In this document: positions 46,986 through 63,748 of the stretch, piece after piece
Numbering within the stretch: position 1 is the first letter of the stretch
How the letters are laid out: every line of letters starts with the position of its first letter
Source of the DNA: Oscheius onirici
Lineage: Eukaryota; Nematoda; Chromadorea; Rhabditida; Rhabditidae
DNA: 64,000 bases
Reading direction: 5' to 3'
Assembly (NCBI GenBank): GCA_932521025.1
Contig: OW051470.1
Span: forward strand, 3,954,501-4,018,500
Translations under genes and position numbers: made by a program
Notes under the pieces: model-generated
Databases searched by the model: none
The model's input: the letters and a program-made list of their open reading frames with translations, nothing else
Told to the model about the DNA's origin: nothing

Positions 46986-48243
46986 TCACCAGTCTTCCTC
47001 GTTATCGTAAGCAGCATCACAAGAGCGGATAGTTTTCTTCTTCTTCGGGTCAACCTTCGGACGCTGAACTGTTATGACACCACTGCGAGCAAGACGCGTC
47101 TCCAAAACCTAATAAGGTTGCAGATGAAATTTCGAGGAAACACTGACCTCTGTTTTGAACTCATCAACACCTCCAAGATCGTCGAATCCGCGAATGTAGT
47201 CGCATGTTTTCTGGTCAACGATTATGGCGATTGTTGGAATGACTCGAATGTTCAGGCGTTCGACAAGGAATTTGGCCTAAATCAAAACGACTTACTGAAA
47301 TAGGTGCGAATTTTACCTTCTCGGCATTGATGCTTATGAAACGCGTTTGAACGTACTTTGCAGCGAGCTTCTCGAAGTGTTTATCAACGATTTTGCATCT
47401 AAACATTGGACGTGTTTAGGTATAAAATTTCAAACCTGAAGTTAGAAGGAATGTAGAAAAGACAAACGACGTTATTGCTCTTCTTTGTCGCTTCGAAGAA
47501 TTCTTTTTCGTCGGCAACCTCCTCGTATTTTCCGTGACCATTCATCAACATGTTCTAAACAAAAAAAATGATCAACGAAAGGGAAATGAAGCCACGTTTT
47601 TATCCTGTTGGACCTTTTTCAGCTCTTCCATACGTTTTCTTCGAATAGATTCCAAGTCGTCCTGATCAAGATTCTCCAGTCTGAACCAATACTTGTATAT
47701 GTTGCAGTTAGAACTGTTTTTCAGTGTAAACTGTTAACACTAGTGTGAACTGCCAAACTGTACAATGCATAGACCGGAATTTTTTTTGTATTGCAAGCTT
47801 TGCTTTTTTTATCGAAAATACTGGTAGAAACCAACAAAAATGGATAGAATCAAGAAAAAACGAGATAAAACTATGACGATATTGGGTCAAAAAGTGATTG
47901 AAAAGTTTTTTTCTAGCCGTTTTGGTTTCAAAATGTCGGAATTTTGGTGAATTTTTCGATAAAAAGAAAGTAAAACTGAAAAAAAGCGTCAAAATAGGAT
48001 AAAAAGCGAAAATATCTCGTAAACACTTTACACTTTGAACTGAAATAGATTACTTTGAACTAGTTCAAAGTGTTTAAACACTTTGAACTAGTGTAAACAG
48101 TTTACACTGAAAAACAGTTCTAACTGCAACATATATAAAATCTGAAAAACAATTCACCTGTTCATTTCTTGGTCGATCTGCTCTTCTACTATTCTAGCTG
48201 CCTGCATAAGCTGGGCGCCAAGTTGCTGTTGTACACCGGCCAT
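46986..48243 (-). CDS. TXNDC9: TXNDC9 (phosducin-like / thioredoxin-domain protein 9)
   Basis: A thioredoxin-fold protein of the phosducin-like 3 group, a co-factor of the cytosolic chaperonin CCT in tubulin and actin folding. Exon 1 gives [20 protein letters not shown]. The next exons give [80 protein letters not shown] and [19 protein letters not shown]. The active-site cysteines are replaced (SNFRC), as usual in this family. The tail is AAYDNEEDW. The first intron (47681-48157) carries a 432-bp transposon; without it and its duplication it would be 41 nt. Confidence 0.95.
47700..48131. mobile_element. Non-autonomous Ginger-like element (MITE)
   Basis: Perfect ends TGTTGCAGTTAGAACTG and CAGTTCTAACTGCAACA are flanked by TATA at 47696-47699 and 48132-48135. 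The interior matches the arms of the larger element at 23352-26323, including GAAACCAACAAAAATGGATAG and the block around AAAACGAGATAAAACT. It has no integrase. It lies in the first intron of TXNDC9. Confidence 0.88.
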
Positions 48244-48591
48244 TTTCAGCTGAAAATCTAAAATTACAAGAGAAATTGTAAGATAGAAACAACGAAGAGA
48301 GAAAAGCACTGGAAAGGTCTGCATTTCGAATGGTTCTGCGCAGATTATTTTGCCCGTCCAGAATTCGTTGCGGGACGTGTTATAAGGCTGTTACAAATTC
48401 GAGCAAATGCAGGCGTGAAAAAAGATTGGGAAACTGGGAATCTTCGAAAGGTCTAAAAATTCGAATCAACCGATTTCTCGCGCGTTTTATATTTGACCAA
48501 ATTTGAAATTATGATCAGTTACGGTAAAGGACAAAGAACAAGAAGGAATTTTCAATGGATTTACTGTTGTGATAAAATAGTTTCTCGTCGT

Positions 48592-49418
48592 CTACTGCTG
48601 TTCCTCTCCATTGCTGCAGTCGACCGTGTCCTCGTCAGCATCGAGTTTTACACATCTGACTGTATCGGTCAGATAGATCAAGTAGATGGGAGTCCGTTCC
48701 TTCAGCTTGACATGCTTCGTCTTGTATGTCGTCTCCAGGTCCTCCTGAAGAGATCGTCTGTCCTTTCGCGAGACAACTTCCTCTCGCGGTTCCTCTTGTT
48801 TCACATCACCCATCTTCTCGAAAACAGCAGAGTAGTTCTTTTCGATGATACTCTCTTCTTTGAGAATGAGTAGAGGCCGGAAAGGCAACGAATCCCACAT
48901 CTCCTTCAGCTTCAACTTTGCCTCCTGACCAGCTTCCGGATTGTCACAATCGATTCCCATGTGAATTCGTGTAAGGTAACAGTCGTTGGAGACCCTTTTC
49001 AGACGTCTCATGACACATCCTTGATCTCCTGGATCCGTCTCGTCTGGCAGGCACTTTTCCTCCTCGACTCGATCCAATTCAGCATCTTCCGTATAGTCTT
49101 CTTCACTCTCTTCTTCCACCGCACATACTTCCTCTTTCTCCGACTGTCGGTCCGTGTAATCCTCGTCCCAGTAGTTGGCTCGACTGTCACTCAAGTCGTC
49201 GTCCAAATTGTCGGAAAGATCCAAGTCACCTTCCGATGAGTAGGATTCAGCCGCAGCCAGTGGTTCTCCTCTTCCTTCTTCGATGTCGCCCAGATTCTTC
49301 GCATAGCTCGGACTACTATTCTTCGAAACTGATTCACTGTTTTTGAGGTTTTCAATCCTCCAAAAGTCGAAACGATGGCCGTGAGCAGTAGACAGAACAA
49401 ATGGAACAGCGGAGCCAT
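48592..49418 (-). CDS. Acidic, probably secreted protein of unknown family
   Basis: A long frame (48592-49224 and upstream) encodes a strongly acidic stretch (DLSDNLDDDLSDSRANYWDE, then EEESEEDYTEDAELDRVEEE) followed by a more ordinary domain: GCVMRRLKRVSNDCYLTRIH, KLKEMWDSLPFRPLLILKEE and ERTPIYLIYLTDTVRCVKLD. The best start is ATG 49418, which directly follows an AAAGCAG acceptor and opens a signal peptide (MAPLFHLFCLLLTAIVS). That frame has to switch to the acidic frame by an intron whose edges I could not fix (GTTTCG...TTCGAAG is one option). About 150 bp downstream of PPEF on the same strand. Function unknown. Confidence 0.6.
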
Positions 49419-49565
49419 ACTGCTTTTCGTAGTAGAATAATTACCTTTTTTTGTAAAAACACGAAAGAAACACAATTTATTTGCACCGGATATAACAACA
49501 ATAATAAAACAACAAGAGTGGGAATATGTTGCGACACGCTGAGTAAGTGATGTTGGGCCCATTGG

Positions 49566-52421
49566 TTAGAAAGTCGGAGAATGAGGAGGTCGATTGGAAT
49601 CTACTAGACGGAATGCTTCTGAAATCAAGAGGAAAGTTAAACTCGGATTCTTCCAATTACCCAACAACTCGTTCAGATCGATGAAACCGTCCTTGTTGAA
49701 GTCGATCGATTCGGCTATTTGACGGATATACGGTGTTGACAGAGTCCGTTTCGTGTACTTGCCAAGAACCTGAACAGGCTTGTTATAATAGTCAAGAGGA
49801 GGAAAAATACTTCGATAGCATCGATGAACTCTTGCATTGAGACTTGTCCAGAGTTGTCCTTGTCCATGAATCGGAACAGCGTCTCCAAGGTGTTTTTATG
49901 TCGATAGAGCGATTCGACAACATGGCGATCCTGCCATCCCTTGAGTTATAAAAAAATCAGAAAAACACACTGCATGCGGGAGATCAAACCAGCTATCGGG
50001 TGACAGGCAAACAAGGAAATCTCTAATCGATTGGGAAAACTCACCTGGGGAACCGACTTTCCCACATGGATTTCAGCAATATTGTTGTTGTAGAGAACGT
50101 GTTTCCGGTCTTCCGACAAGACGGCCAAGTTGGACGCGAGAGTTCGCCATGGGAGAGACAGTCCAGTCACTCTTTGGACACATTCCGCCCATTCATGAAC
50201 TGTCAATTGACCTGAACATATGTTTGATATGTATTCATAACTCCTAAACCTTTGCTGTGATGGTCAATCTTTGCAAACTCTCTATGTAGTTCCGCATTGA
50301 AAGAGCTCAATTTGTCTCTGAGTTCTCTAATGGCAGACTCTTCTACCAGACTCAATCTGAAAGAATTTCTATGAACAAAAACTAGTCGAACCTCTGTCTG
50401 CTGGTAGTTTTGCGGTGCGTCTTACTGGCCATGTACTGGACAAAATGAGGCTGTTTCGACTTGCCGATCAGTTTGACATAGGCGCCTCGATTACTTCCGA
50501 CTTCGTAGTAGTTTGAGGCCGAAAAGACGGTCAAAACTCTGAATTGGTCAATGAAATCTCTCCTCAAATGATTCTTACGAGTTGTTGTGAGTCCATTCGT
50601 AGCCCTCGAACTTACACTCGTGTGATCGAACCAGAAGACGGAAGCCATTTCTGAAGGGTTTCTGTTATCCACTGGATCGCTTGACTCACTTTTCCAAGAA
50701 TGTCTGAGTCGTGTCCGCTCCAAAATAAGAACCTCCTCCTCGGAAGACATTTGGCCAACAACCTAGAAAGACATGTTTGTGTCAGTCAAAAGGGTCAACC
50801 TTTGTTCTGTTTAGGGTCACTCCAGAGAATATCAAGCATCTGTCGCCAGTCTTCTGCCGTAACCTCGTTGTGATGATTGTGCGATGGCGGTCGAAGGACG
50901 GATTGATACTGAATTTGTTTTCAAAAACTACAAGATCAGAAAGCCACCCTGTGCCTGGGAATCTTCTCCAAAACCGAGATATCCGTCTTGTCTGAGATGC
51001 CTCCATGAACGACAAAGATTTCCTTATCAATGATCGTGGCAATTGGAAGCCAGGAGAAGACATCCTCGAGCAGTTTGGCTATCGGCGTCGCTGCTTCCTT
51101 GTACTTGGTCATCATCTCTTTGATGAATCCGTAACGGAGATTCATTATGTGATCTTCGTGATTTCCTCTGTTCAAAATGATCGAATGAGAGTCGACTATC
51201 AGCAGAGACAGGAGTGTACAAAGCACCTGATCAAGATTATTTTTCTTTGAAACTAACTCCAGACCTCCATAGATTGTCCACCTCTGTCCACAAAGTCTCC
51301 ATTGAAAATGTACGGATTGTCGACCGAGGGATATCCGTTTTTGTAGAGGACAATGCAAAGATCGTCGAACTTCCCGTGCAGATCTCCACAAATGGTAATT
51401 TGGTTGGAGATCGAAGTAGAGAAGTGCATGACCGAAGGCATCGTTTTCAGAACACGACGAGCCTCGTGCAGTAACAACAGGACATACTTTGGATGCAGAA
51501 TCTGAATCAATTCTCTTTTTTTAACGAAAATAAACTACCTTGTTCAATTTGAAAGATTCAATCATATTGGCTATTTGAGTCTTGTCCAGAGGAAGACTCA
51601 GATGCGGTCCTTTGTAGTTCTTCTCCACATTGAACTTGGAGGGCTGAGTGTCTTCCAGAAGTTTCTTCGTCAACTCCTCGTCATCTTCCACTAAATTCGC
51701 CTATTTTAAAGATCCTCTTAGATTCCAGACAAAGATCATGATCATTGCTACCTTGATATGCGGACGCGCAATCAAGGTCGTTGTTTTGCAAGGGTTCAAT
51801 TTCACGAAAAGAGAAGGAGCGACAACAAGTAAGAATCGAATTAGCCGTTTCTACCTGTTTTGTGAGTGAGGGCAGTGAGGGCAGAAGTGAGAGGGGACAT
51901 GTTCGAATCACCATCACTCCCTTGACCCATAGCTTCGATGACATCGTGGAAGAAGTCGTACAACTGAATCAATTGCAGTTCTTTCACAAATTTTTGTTTA
52001 TTACTTTCAATTGATCCTGTTCCCCAGCATACTCTAGCGTCGTGAAGATGGTCCAAGTAGCTCGTCGTCTAGCCTCAAGTCGAGCTTCACATCGTCTGTA
52101 CCATTTTTGGATGAGGATGGCCGATTTAATAGCTGAAAGACATTATTATGTCCTGTTTACACAAAGTGCGGATTGTAAGAGTGAGTGAGTGAGTGAGTGC
52201 CAGTGTTAGTCTCACATATTTGGGGAGTTCCAGGTCTACGCGGAGAAGCCGGTGGCTTTGCCTTTTTCAAAGGAGAAACTGCCGATTTCTTTGGAATGTA
52301 CTCAATTGGTTGTTCTGAACGGGTTAGTCAAATTCATTTTCCAGAAATCTTATAAAATATACTTACTGAGTTCGGCAGTACTTGGAGGAGGCGGTCGACC
52401 ACTCGACTGGCCGCAGCCCAT
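49566..52421 (-). CDS. PPEF: PPEF-type serine/threonine phosphatase with EF-hands (rdgC/pef-1)
   Basis: A calcium-regulated PPP phosphatase of the retinal degeneration C family. The start [18 protein letters not shown] at 52421 carries a Gly2/Cys3 pattern for N-myristoylation and palmitoylation. An IQ-like calmodulin-binding segment ([20 protein letters not shown], about 52040-52130) follows. The catalytic core has [52 protein letters not shown] and [21 protein letters not shown]-terminal EF-hands include [20 protein letters not shown] and [16 protein letters not shown] (about 49665-49890). Metal and phosphate ligands (D, H, N) are intact. The last intron near 49620-49665 leads to [18 protein letters not shown] and the stop. 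Confidence 0.94.
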
Positions 52422-54841
52422 CGGAAGTCGAAGAGATTTGTCTGGAAGGAGAGATGTTTGGAGGAGGAGGAGGAGAAGGAGATACAAGAGCGAGGCAATC
52501 AACCAGCGGGTTTCCTATCACTCGTCATTTCGGAGAGAACATAATTGGTCGACTACTAGAGAGGGAGATCATCTCGAATTGCGTGCTAAGCGACCAAGTC
52601 ACGTCACGGGTCGGACCAGGAAGCCCATGATTCGAATCATCTGCAGATCAGAACGGAAAATAACGTCTGCATACTATTTTCGGGGACAGTTTTTCAGTAG
52701 AGAAAAGAATCTCTGTGATAGATGGCGGTTTGATTTGGCTGGAAGTGAGAAAGGTCACAAGTTGATGAATGGCTCGGAGAAGGAAGGCAGGTCCTGTTTT
52801 TATGGGGGAACAGATGTCTCTGTTGTTTTGTTTTCGAGGAAGAAGAAGGACTGTTTGCAAAAGAAGAAACTGATCTAATTGTTCCCCAGATGACTCTCAA
52901 TTGGCTAGAATGTTGTTCTTGCTCTGCCCCCAGGGACAGACCTGTAAAATGTAATCGCGTCCTCTAATTTCCCTTCCGGGAGAGTCACTGATCGCACGAG
53001 AGCTTCTTCAGAAAAATGTCTGGATACTTCTTCCCCGTATCTTTGTCCGAGAGTAAGAGGATTAGGTAGTAATGTCGTGAGATTCTGTTTCTAAGGGGAG
53101 ATCTATTCCAAAAGAGGATGATGTCTGTTCGACAAGCACTGGAGCGAGTAGTAGAAGGAGGGAGGATGCCTGGCTGATAGACGGATGTTGTGGGACGAGC
53201 AGATAACTTCATCGATTCCAGTCTCTTCATCTCTTCGTCGCCACAGTAACCACTCTCTTACAAACAAGGAATCTTTTTTGGAAAGTGTAGGAAGCCAAAT
53301 GTCTCTTATTTCGGGAGTCATTCCGATCACGTTATGCACGCAAGAATTGCCAATCGGTTTACACACAGACATCATCAACGAGTCTAATAGCCGGATTAAG
53401 TTATTTTAGTCATCTCTTGAAATGCTAACAGATTCTTCGATGTAAACAAGGGGTCCTTTGGTCAACTACAAGGGTCGGATTAACGGTCAGACAAAGGAAA
53501 TACGAGTCATGTTGTTTTGGTCTTACTTGGCCAACTGGTTGTCACAAAGACAAGAGACGGATGGAGTAATAGCAGAGACACCAGGAGTACATGATTCCGG
53601 GCCGGAATCAATCCAAGACAGCTGTCTTGACCCACCCGGACTCCTCAAAGAATCGACGAAATCAGCTGACTAATTGATCGTTGTACAGACAATAAACAGG
53701 ACGAAACCAGTCGCTGGCTGTCATTTGCATAAGTCTATTCTGACACATGTTTCCCGTTTAGAGAGAAGAGGGACTAGCGAGAACAAATGACCGGTTTAAC
53801 GAAGCTTGGCTGGACGAGAGCTTGTTATTGCCCAGAGCACTGAAATTAGACGACTGTTCCTACTGATGTTCAGAGTTTGAGATCCATTCTAGCTGAGTGG
53901 TTGTTTTTCCCTGAACTGATCCTGTGAGTGAAATGAAGCATTTTACTTTTTCGAGTGCGGACTATGTGGATCGTTTAACAGACGAGAACATATCTATCCC
54001 ATTCTGCGAAGGTTGATCTCGTCGTTGTTTCATGGGTCGACTTCGGGTAAGCACAACGTACTCCAGTTTCGACTTCAACATTCACGTTTCGGAATACCAT
54101 CCCAGTGTTATCAGCATGTTCGGCAGTCAAGTATCGATCAAAATCCGCCCAAATCTTTTATTGATAAAAGTTTCGTAGAATTCGCACACATTATTACCAC
54201 ACCGAAGCCAATTGATGCAACCGCTGATCTGCAAGTGGCGTTGTTATTTTTTGAACAAATTGTGTACATTGTACAACGCTTTTACAATTGTAGAAGCCTT
54301 CAGTGCTTTTTCAAGCTCGTTTTGCAAATGAACAACAGATGTTTCCAAATTCCGGAAATTCCGGTTTGAACTGGCGCGGGTTTTTTTGATGCGCAGGATA
54401 AGCCGCTCGCATGCCGCGCCGCTAGTCAGAATTTGAATTCCCCTTTTCCGAATTTTCATTCGAAAGTTTTGTTTCTTCCCTAAAAGTTTCTCTCCTTTTA
54501 GCTTATTCCAATTAGAAAAAAATCAGATTTTTTTGCACCAACTGGATAGTAGACCAAATGCTTACAGTTGAAGTTAAAAGACACAAAGTTTTCAACGCCC
54601 TTATTAGGACTAAAGTTAGAAGTTATTCGTTTTCACCTATCACTTCGTTCTTACGCGAACCCTCAATCTTAGTGTTCCTTTCGTTCCAGTCACTCCTTGT
54701 CTCTCCAAAGTCATGAGAAGCAAAGTTCGCGCACTTTTCCTGTCGCGACTTCGTAAAAACCAATTTCAGACACACACGGACTCAACGTGGATTTTCAAAC
54801 ACTATATTGTATTTTTTATTCATCGATTAGTTTTAGCCACA
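52422..54841. other. Intergenic region, no gene seen
   Basis: About 2.4 kb between divergent PPEF (-) and SRSF1 (+), probably holding both promoters and the SRSF1 5' untranslated region (up to a GTTTTAG acceptor 5 nt before the SRSF1 ATG). Several open frames of 60-200 codons occur but have low-complexity or shadow-like composition and no domain. I see no repeat family shared with other parts of the window. Confidence 0.5.
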
Positions 54842-55722
54842 ATGGGTCGCGATGATACCAGAGTTTACGTTGGAAATTTGCCGTCAGATGTCAGGGAAAG
54901 AGATGTCGAAGACCTCTTCGGCAAATACGGAAAAATCAGAATGGTAGACATCAAAGGCACCACCGGTCGTGGACCTCTTTACGCTTTCATAGAATTTGAT
55001 GATCCGAGGTTAGTTTTTCCTATTAATTTAAAATACTTGGGGTTTTAGAGATGCTGAGGACGCCATCCGCGGCCGTGACGGATACGACTTCGACGGTCAT
55101 CGCATTCGTGTTGAACAGACTCGTGGTGCCGGTCCACGTGGACCTGGTGGAAGACCTATCTACGGCGGTGGACGCGACAGCGGATTCCGTGATAGAGGTG
55201 ACTTCCGCGGAAGAGACAGCTTTGGAGGACGGGGTGGAGGTCGAAGCGGCGGAAGCGGCCCTCCGTCGAAACGCACTGACTATCGCATCATTGTTGAGGG
55301 ACTTCCGACTACTGGATCGTGGCAAGATCTGAAGGTACGCGGTTTCCCATCTTCTAATTACTGCTAAATCTATAGGACCATATGCGCGACGCTGGTGAAG
55401 TATGTTTTGCTGACGTTGCTCGTGACGGCACTGGAGTCGTCGAATTCGCTCGTCTGGAAGACATGGAATATGCTATCAAGAAGCTTGATGATACAAAGTT
55501 CAAGTCTCACAAGGTAGTTATGACTTCTTTGTTTACGCATGTCGAGTTCAGGGAGACACTTCTTACATTCGTGTTCGTGAAGATTCAAATGCCGGAGGCG
55601 GTGGTCGTGGAAGAAGTCGCTCTCCTCGTCGTTCTCCTAAATACAACGGCAGTCCACGTGGTTCTCCTTCTCCTGCTAGATCTCGCTCGCGTTCTCGCTC
55701 GAGGTCTCGTTCTCGCTCCTAA
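54842..55722 (+). CDS. SRSF1: SRSF1 (ASF/SF2) splicing factor
   Basis: A serine/arginine-rich splicing factor that binds exonic enhancers. The first RRM begins [20 protein letters not shown] and includes the RNP1-like YAFIEFDD. A Gly/Arg-rich linker ([20 protein letters not shown]) leads to the second, pseudo-RRM with the family hallmark [20 protein letters not shown]. The end is a short RS domain ([20 protein letters not shown] then RS repeats), with the stop at 55720-55722. The ATG at 54842 lies 5 nt after GTTTTAG. About 240 residues. A polyadenylation AATAAA is near 55838. Confidence 0.96.
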
Positions 55723-55928
55723 TTCACTCCCGGAAATATTATCATGGTAGTATTTTGTGCGTTCCTATTATTTTACTCAAAACCTTTTCTATCGGGGTTA
55801 TGCGGTTCCTTACATTTGTTGTTCTGTGACTTCTCTAAATAAACCTTATTTCAGCCTCTGTTGTAACGATGGAGGGAATTGGCGTTGGAAGGACCCCTAG
55901 CGCTAGGCGGACCCCACAAATAGGATAG

Positions 55929-60489
<4,561 letters not shown>

Positions 60490-60685
60490 CGTTTACTTTT
60501 CAATTTTCTAGTTTCCCTTTGTCTCGTAACCTATTGTCCCAGTTAATCGAGATCTCATGTGAATAATAAAACAAACGATACTTACTCTATTTGCTAAGGT
60601 ACACTTTTATCAGAGAAGAGACGCGTATTTCAGAGTAAATCTTACAACCGTAACTTTACAGCAAAACGGGAACATAGAAATAAAT

Positions 60686-62158
60686 TTAGTCGTGGTGCTC
60701 GGGATGATTTCTCAAGTGGCTGATGAGCTCGTCGGGCTTCATTTCTCCGATACAGATCTTGTGGACGGCCGTGAATAGTGGGAATCTGAAGTTATTTTGA
60801 CAATGTAAGGAAAAACAAACAAACTTGTTCTGAACATCAGTTTTGGCCATCATGAGATAGACTTCTTCGGCGGTCAGAGGACCTTGTGCCGATTGACCGT
60901 TGAGCAGATCTTTTTCAATTTCGGCAATCGTCTTTCTCGTCTTGACGAAAGCTTCACATACTTTCCTATTTCTTCCTCCATAGCATGTCGTGATCAAGTC
61001 GGCAATTCCGCAGGATTCGAAGAACGTCGTCAGATTGGAACCGGGGTAGTAGTGCTCGACAAACTGGAAGCAAGTAAATCTAGGAAATTAACGGGTCGAG
61101 TACCTTGGTCGTCTCCATGAGTCCAAGGCGAATAACGGCGGCTTTCGTGTTGTCTCCATATCCGAGACCGTCAGTGAAACCGGCAGCACAGGCTACGACG
61201 TTCTGCGATGATTTAGAACATTATAACTCAAAAGTTTACCTTGAGAGCTCCGCAAAGTTCGACAGTATGAGCGTCTTCGACTACATTTATGCGGAAATTG
61301 TCGGTGTGAAAAAGTTTCTTTAAGAGAGGCCCGTCTTCCTGCTTTCTTTTGCACCCTGAACTTATTTTGAAAAGAAAAGACATATTTTACCGATTGTGGC
61401 CTCACAGAAATTGTCGTTGGCGACTTCCGGAGCCAGATTTGCTCCCATCAAGACGGAAACTTCTATCTTGAGTAGATCTCTAATTTCTTCGGAGATAAGC
61501 TTCAAGCCTCCAGCCTTTTCCATCGCCAATCCCTGAAAATACATTTTATATTCGAAAACAGGAAAAAAAGCAGCTTGGTTATCAAGAAATTGGCCGTTAA
61601 ACCGAAACTTGTAGCAAAGGGCACAAAGGAATAGAAATAATTGCTTAATACCTTTGCAGATTCTGTGGTTATTCCCTGAATCCTGCCTTGAGAGAACGGA
61701 AAATTCTCACCTTGATCAAAGAAATGGCTTGGGTACTGGGGGGATTGATCTTTCCGTCGAGCTGTTTGCAAATTCCCTTTACGAATTGGTGCGGAACTAC
61801 GAAAATAAGGATATTGGCATCAGTACAGGACTCCACTAGGTCAGGAACAGCAATCTGGAAAGGTAATAATTTTAACAATTTGGGGAAAAACATACAACAT
61901 TGTCGGGAAGAGTCTTTCCAGGAAGATACTTGACATTTTCGTGTTTGGTGTTGATGATCTCTGATAGCTTCTGTCCGTCGATCATTTCTTCGAAGACCCA
62001 CATGCGAACTGTGGAATCGAACTCATCTGGATTGGCCTTAGTCGTCTGTCCGACGATTCGAGCGATGGCTGATCCCCTGAAAATTAAAGATCTCGCGAAA
62101 TTGTGGGAAACGCATACCAGTTGCCCGAACCGACGATTGTGACCTTCTTAGGAGCCAT
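60686..62158 (-). CDS. GPD1: Cytosolic NAD-dependent glycerol-3-phosphate dehydrogenase
   Basis: Reduces dihydroxyacetone phosphate to glycerol-3-phosphate with NADH, for lipid synthesis and the glycerol phosphate shuttle. The N-terminal Rossmann motif [19 protein letters not shown] has the GxGxxG pattern. Further family blocks are [54 protein letters not shown], the catalytic-site [20 protein letters not shown] and the substrate-binding [19 protein letters not shown]. The C-terminus is [13 protein letters not shown]. About 350 residues, full length. The ATG is at 62158 and the stop TAA at 60686-60688. Convergent with SMC3. No mitochondrial leader or FAD domain, so it is the soluble enzyme. 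Confidence 0.97.
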
Positions 62159-63748
62159 GCTACCGATGAACAAGCGATGATATCTGAAATACAAATGAGG
62201 AAGAAAATAAACAAACTGTAAAGAACGGAAGCCACGAAATTGAATAAACTGGGTCAAGTGACAGCACTGACCAGATAAACAACGACCTTTTCACGTGAAT
62301 TTCCCGCTGTTGTACTTTTTTTAAGGGTAAACGAACGGGAGCTTTACAGAATCAATATAACTGATAAAAATATGTGAGGTCAACATGCGGAGAGTGGTCA
62401 AATGGCTGCCGGCTCAATGCATTACACTCTCGGTAAACAACCCCCGTTCTTTTGCCAGATTTCGGCGAAAAAAAGAGTAGACAGAGTAAAATAGCTCATG
62501 TGAACCGAAAGAACTGGCGGCATATGGAAATGATGAGACAAGGCCAATAAATAAATTTTTGGTGAGCAAAGTCCACGAGCACGGCCAAGTTCGGGTTGTG
62601 GCTGATCTCAGTACAAAGTTCAAAGAGAGGTGAACATTGGGTAGGACACTTTTCTAGAGAGAATCCAATATATATATATATATAGGCATAACAAGTTTTA
62701 GCAAAAAGAAGAAAATAGGAGAGAACTGAGCGATGTTATGTACAGCGGTGGTGTTTTTGTTCGAAGGAGGAAGGTATAGATCGATTGAAGAGCCACTTCC
62801 TCCTGCGGGAGGATTTGAAAATTTGCCTTTGTCTCTCGTGGCCAGTTAGACCAAAGACTAATGGCATAAAAACACCTCGGAAACAAGAGTATAGTATTGC
62901 AATAAGAGCAGGAGGGTGGTCCAAATGGTAAAGCAATAAAGAGTTTCAATTTCGTTGTTTTTAGCAGTCCATTGAACAAATGTGTGTCCATCATCCACTT
63001 TCAGACATTCTCAGTGAACGACTTTTCCCAGCCAGTCATTCAACTTTCCGCTTAGCTCCGTTCTACTACTTATGTCTCTTGAATAAGATCATCCTTTTGA
63101 AACATATCCTTCATTCTTGCCACACAAACAAAATCTATGTGATGAGGAGACAGAAGAAAGGAAGGAAATCGATGGCTGCCAGTAGCCTGACTGCATACAT
63201 AAATACGCAAAACATCGCTCATCTATATTGCCAGCAGCTAAATGTGGATGAGTTTGACGCTGTCTGCAGCCAGAAGAGCTGGCCGGAACTGAACGGCAAC
63301 GTCAGCGCCACGTTTGGCTATTGTGGTTGCTATTTTTAAGCGCACAACAAACATATCCGTCTCACCTTTTTCAAAGATTTTCGGGTTGTCGACAACTTTC
63401 GGGACACGCTAAGGAAAAACAAGTTGGAAAAGTTGAAACAGCTAGAAAAATGAGCCGACATCGTTTGTTTCCACAGTATATTGCGGCCTTCTGTTTTTCG
63501 AATTGCTGCTTTGCCAAAAAAAGCTGGAGAGTTTTTTTTCTTCTTGCTTTTTGTCGCTAGTTTTCTGAATTATCTCCAGCTTCTTTATATTTCCTTCATT
63601 TCCGGATCTGCCGGATCTTATTAATTTCCGCTACAATAAAAAAATTAAAACCAAACGCTGGCGTAACCGTAGAAACCCGCGGTGCCACGTCCTCGATAAT
63701 TCTGCTTTTTTATTCTGTTCCAACTCACTTCCAATTTGCAGAATTACG
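62159..63748. other. Intergenic region, promoters and microsatellite
   Basis: Between divergent GPD1 (-) and the malectin-like gene (+). A TA microsatellite lies at about 62668-62684. A frame at 62980-63339 (119 codons) has no domain or splice context. Nothing else can be supported. Confidence 0.5.

Noticed and set aside
48640..48700. Resemblance of TPIYLIYLTDTV to bacterial L,D-transpeptidase segments
   Set aside because: The match covers only about a dozen residues; the catalytic Cys/His motif of that family is not visible.
52252..52878. 208-codon plus-strand frame overlapping the first exon of PPEF
   Set aside because: It is the antisense of the PPEF first exon and upstream DNA; very Arg-rich and without domain.
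62910..62960. GTGGTCCAAATGGTAAAGC, resembling a tRNA A box
   Set aside because: No B box or cloverleaf downstream in either orientation.
62980..63339. 119-codon frame with MCVHHPLSDILSE start
   Set aside because: No homology, no acceptor or stop context, low-complexity parts; not distinguishable from chance.
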